Source: Anaerolineales bacterium
Lineage (GTDB): Bacteria; Chloroflexota; Anaerolineae; Anaerolineales; Villigracilaceae
NCBI GenBank assembly: GCA_016789205.1
Contig: JAEURF010000008.1
Coordinates: forward strand, 1-15,468
Direction: 5' to 3'
Length of the DNA stretch: 15,468 nucleotides
The notes under the pieces were generated by a model. It worked only from the letters and a program-made list of their open reading frames with translations, was not told the origin of the DNA and did no database searches. Shown here in pieces: positions 13,201 to 15,468 of this stretch. Position 1 is the stretch's first letter. Each line of letters starts with the position of its first letter. Made by a program: the position numbers and the translations under genes.

Positions 13201-13731
13201 ATGAATAAAATTATTTTCATTGACCGCTTGCAAAGAGAACGCGATAAATTTGAGTTATTGCTCAATCGCGTTGGCTTTACACGCACAATGACGATCAAAG
13301 GCGTTTCAGGCAATTGGTCTATCAAAGATATCATCGCGCATATTTGGGCGTATGAGCAATACATCTCTGACCGTTTGAATGAAATTCAACATGGCGAAAT
13401 TTACAAACCATGCAAAACGTACAATGCCTTAGATGCATTTCTGGATGAATTTGGCTATCCAGATTTCGGCTCCCCGCTTTTGGATGATGACACACCCAAT
13501 GCGTGGATTTATGAAAAATATAAAAACGTCTCTTTAGAAGAAATTGTGGCACAAGAAAACCAAGCCTTCACTTCCATTGTTACTACGCTTGAATCTATGC
13601 CTGAATATCTAATCAAGCAACATAATCTATTTGACCGTGTTGCCGATAACACCTATCACCATTATCAAGAACATACCAAAGCCATTAAAGCCTGGCTAAA
13701 AAAACATACTGTAAAAACGAAAAAAATATAA
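13201..13731 (+). CDS. ClbS/DinB-like four-helix-bundle protein
   Basis: The 176 residues show a DinB/ClbS (DUF1706-like) helical bundle. LQRERDKFELLLNRVG opens helix 1, NWSIKDIIAHIWAYEQY carries the first putative metal-ligand H47, and YHHYQEHTKAIKAWL near the C-terminus supplies H154 and H158. These three His are the usual metal-binding set of the superfamily. ClbS itself protects E. coli from colibactin; most relatives are uncharacterised, and some DinB-like proteins are thiol-dependent transferases. The gene starts 12 bp after the radical SAM stop without a clear ribosome site. It overlaps the next gene by one base (TAATG), so translation is probably coupled. It interrupts the usual radical SAM/DUF2344 pair. 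Confidence 0.8.
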   Translation: MNKIIFIDRLQRERDKFELLLNRVGFTRTMTIKGVSGNWSIKDIIAHIWAYEQYISDRLNEIQHGEIYKPCKTYNALDAFLDEFGYPDFGSPLLDDDTPNAWIYEKYKNVSLEEIVAQENQAFTSIVTTLESMPEYLIKQHNLFDRVADNTYHHYQEHTKAIKAWLKKHTVKTKKI

Positions 13732-14360
13732 TGCGGGTCAGAATTACTTTTACAAAACAAAATGCATTGAGATATATCGGTCATCTGGACTTACACAGTC
13801 TGTGGGAACGCGCCATGCGTCGGGCTGAGTTGCCTCTCGCCTATTCGCAGGGATTTCATCCTCAACCAAAGATTAGTCTCGCCGCCGCATTGCCATTGGG
13901 ATTCTCTTCACGCGGTGAAGTATTAGATGTACGTTTAAAAGAAGACATTCCTATTGAAAATATATCAAAACAATTAACTGTCAGTCTGCCGGAAGATATA
14001 AAAATTATCAAAGTGGAAGAAGTGGCTGAAAATCTGCCCGCCTTGCAGACTCAAGTGCTGTCGGCGGCGTATGATGTCAAATTGACAGAACCAGTTGAAA
14101 CGTCAGAGTTGACGCGCAAGGTTGAGGCTGTGATGAAGTCCGAATCGATTCTGCGCGAACGGCGTGGCAAATCGTATGACTTACGTCCGCTGATTGAAAT
14201 GATAAGCGTGATTACAGAGCCAAATGGAACTGTCTGGTTGAAAATGACACTTGCCGCGCGTGAAGGCGCAACTGGCAGACCGGAAGAGGTGTTATCTGAA
14301 TTGGGTATCGAATCTGAAACCACCTATGTGGAAAGAACGCGCTTAATTTTTCAGGGATAG
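13731..14360 (+). CDS. DUF2344 protein, TIGR03936-like
   Basis: The N-terminal block is characteristic of this family: RVRITFTKQNALRYIGHLDLHSLWERAMRR, then LPLAYSQGFHPQPKISLAAALPLGFSSRGE. The 209 residues make it a stand-alone version of the domain that is fused to TIGR03960 radical SAM proteins in many bacteria. The ATG overlaps the stop of the ClbS-like gene by one base. No catalytic residues are established for the family. It is probably the substrate-binding or accessory partner of the radical SAM enzyme encoded at 11251-13188. No ribonuclease E/G or ribosomal L21/L27 gene, common neighbours elsewhere, is in view. The family call is firm; the function is inferred only from association. 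Confidence 0.9.
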   Translation: MRVRITFTKQNALRYIGHLDLHSLWERAMRRAELPLAYSQGFHPQPKISLAAALPLGFSSRGEVLDVRLKEDIPIENISKQLTVSLPEDIKIIKVEEVAENLPALQTQVLSAAYDVKLTEPVETSELTRKVEAVMKSESILRERRGKSYDLRPLIEMISVITEPNGTVWLKMTLAAREGATGRPEEVLSELGIESETTYVERTRLIFQG

Positions 14361-14366
14361 TCTATT

Positions 14367-14404
14367 CTGTCGTCGCAAGAAAATGCTCTTGCTTTTTCCG
14401 ACAG
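14367..14404 (+). terminator. Terminator of the radical SAM operon
   Basis: GCAAGA (14375-14380) and TCTTGC (14387-14392) form a perfect 6-bp stem with an AAATGC loop, directly followed by TTTTT. An outer pair, CTGTCG (14367-14372) and CGACAG (14399-14404), could extend it as an alternative fold. It starts 7 bp after the DUF2344 stop. Confidence 0.8.
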
Positions 14405-14418
14405 AGCAATCTTATAAT
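14389..14418 (+). promoter_or_regulatory. Promoter of the PrsW-family gene
   Basis: TTGCTT (14389-14394) and a perfect TATAAT (14413-14418) are 18 bp apart. The -35 box overlaps the 3' arm of the preceding terminator. The start of transcription would be near 14425, and an AGGAGA ribosome site lies just before the ATG at 14449. Confidence 0.7.
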
Positions 14419-14448
14419 CAATTACATTTCATCTAACAGGAGAATCTC

Positions 14449-15426
14449 ATGGCATTAGTTGTTTCGTTATTTTTTGGTTTCGTCCCGATGTTTTTGTATG
14501 CCCTTTTTGTATATTGGCTTGACCGCTACGAAAAAGAACCGAAAGCCTTATTAGGCGCGGCATTTTTTTGGGGCGTAATTATTGCAGGTGGTGGTGCGTT
14601 TATTATCAATACCGTGCTTGGGTTGGGTCTGTATATGTTTACAGGTTCAGAAGCCGCCGCAGAATTTGGCACGGCTTCTATCATTGCACCAGTTGTTGAA
14701 GAAACGCTCAAAGGCTTGGCGGTTGCGGTTGTGTTTTTTATGTTCCGCAAAGAATTTGATTCTGTTTTAGATGGCATCATTTACGGCAGTATTGTCGGTT
14801 TGGGTTTTTCGGCTATCGAAAACACGTTATATATTTATCGTAACGGTTATCTCGAAGGCGGCTGGGAAGGTTTGGTTGTGCTGACCATTATCCGCGTCAT
14901 TCTCGTCGGTTGGATGCACGCCTTCTTCACAGCATTCACTGGCATTGGTTTCGCAATTGCACGTACAAACAAAAATACCATCATCAAATTCGTTGCACCG
15001 CTGATTGGTCTCGCAATTGCAATTGGGGCGCACGCGTTTCACAATACATTCGGAAGTGTAATCGGCTCAGGCGGCTTAGATTCTTTAGGGTTAACCATCC
15101 TTGCCGATTTATTTGGTTATAGCATTATGGTCGGCATTATCATTTGGGTAATTGTGCATGAACGCAACGTTGTCAAAAGACAATTGGTAGAAGAAGTTTC
15201 CAATGGTTTAATTTCACAAGCACAATATCAAAAAGCCATGTCACCACTAACTTTAACCACCGCTGGTTTTAGCGGACGAGCCACCTCTCGTTTTTATCAA
15301 ACGCTTGGCGAACTGGCGCACAAAAAAGAACAATTCCAAAAACATGGTGATGAAGGCGGCAACACTGCGATTATTGAAACACTTCGCAGAGAACTCGCTA
15401 TCCTTGCTCCACAAGCGAAAGCATAA
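14449..15426 (+). CDS. PrsW-family intramembrane protease
   Basis: The 325 residues have about seven or eight hydrophobic segments up to residue 240 and a charged cytoplasmic tail after it. The family motifs are in place: RYEKEPK after the first membrane helix, E84-E85-x-x-K88 in PVVEETLKG, E124-N125 in SAIENTLY, H157 in GWMHAFFTA, and H195/H198-N in GAHAFHNTFG. These Glu and His residues form the putative metal or glutamic active site of the Abi/CAAX-protease-related clan. In Bacillus, PrsW cleaves an anti-sigma factor at site 1; here no anti-sigma or sigma gene is adjacent, so the substrate is unknown. The gene has its own promoter and a clear AGGAGA ribosome site. The tail of about 80 residues beyond the last membrane segment is soluble and of unknown role. 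Confidence 0.92.
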   Translation: MALVVSLFFGFVPMFLYALFVYWLDRYEKEPKALLGAAFFWGVIIAGGGAFIINTVLGLGLYMFTGSEAAAEFGTASIIAPVVEETLKGLAVAVVFFMFRKEFDSVLDGIIYGSIVGLGFSAIENTLYIYRNGYLEGGWEGLVVLTIIRVILVGWMHAFFTAFTGIGFAIARTNKNTIIKFVAPLIGLAIAIGAHAFHNTFGSVIGSGGLDSLGLTILADLFGYSIMVGIIIWVIVHERNVVKRQLVEEVSNGLISQAQYQKAMSPLTLTTAGFSGRATSRFYQTLGELAHKKEQFQKHGDEGGNTAIIETLRRELAILAPQAKA

Positions 15427-15438
15427 GATTTTGGAGTT

Positions 15439-15454
15439 GACCAGCTTGCTGGTC
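15439..15454. repeat. Short perfect hairpin at the right edge
   Basis: GACCAGC and GCTGGTC form a 7-bp stem with a TT loop, 12 bp after the PrsW-family stop. No T run follows on the plus strand within the window, so it could be a weak terminator, a dispersed palindrome, or part of a structure cut by the edge. Confidence 0.5.
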
Positions 15455-15468
15455 CAAACGGGAGCAAG

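Noticed and set aside
1..15468. CRISPR array, tRNA or rRNA genes
   Set aside because: No regularly spaced direct repeats, tRNA cloverleaf or rRNA-like sequence was found on reading both strands.

Overview
The window is a moderately AT-rich bacterial chromosome fragment, densely coded with short gaps. It most resembles Chloroflexota, probably class Anaerolineae. The hints are a lipoprotein with a Pro/Thr repeat linker, the TIGR03960-like radical SAM / DUF2344 pair, a PrsW-family membrane protease and a DeoR-led sugar-phosphate cluster. The assignment is by resemblance only; no rRNA or other marker gene is present.

Left edge to about 1.3 kb (minus strand): a truncated metallophosphoesterase gene lies 14 bp downstream of a DeoR-family repressor gene. 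The 201-bp gap to the right holds divergent promoters that appear to share one palindromic -35 box.

1.5-9.7 kb (plus strand): a probable operon or chain of transcription units ends at a strong intrinsic terminator. In order it encodes a nucleotidyltransferase-fold protein, a four-CBS-domain protein, an FAD/GcvT demethylating dehydrogenase (dimethylglycine/sarcosine dehydrogenase family), a choline-kinase/APH-like kinase, a GatY/KbaY-like class II aldolase, a HisC-like PLP aminotransferase and a CbbY-like HAD phosphatase. Together with the divergent DeoR regulator this looks like a catabolic route for an N-methylated, hydroxylated amine or amino-sugar-like compound: demethylation to methylene-tetrahydrofolate, phosphorylation, amino-group transfer, retro-aldol cleavage and dephosphorylation. 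The substrate cannot be read from sequence. Dispersed inverted repeats lie upstream of the first gene and on both sides of the dehydrogenase gene.

9.7-11.1 kb: a Nudix/IPP-isomerase-like protein (plus) and a lipoprotein (minus) converge on a stack of three hairpins, the last a likely bidirectional terminator.

11.25-14.36 kb (plus): a tight operon of a TIGR03960-like radical SAM protein, a ClbS/DinB-like four-helix protein and a DUF2344 (TIGR03936-like) protein, closed by a terminator hairpin.

14.4-15.4 kb: a PrsW-family intramembrane protease behind its own promoter. A short perfect hairpin lies at the right edge. No tRNA, rRNA, CRISPR, transposase or phage gene was seen, and no gene-free stretch exceeds about 205 bp.
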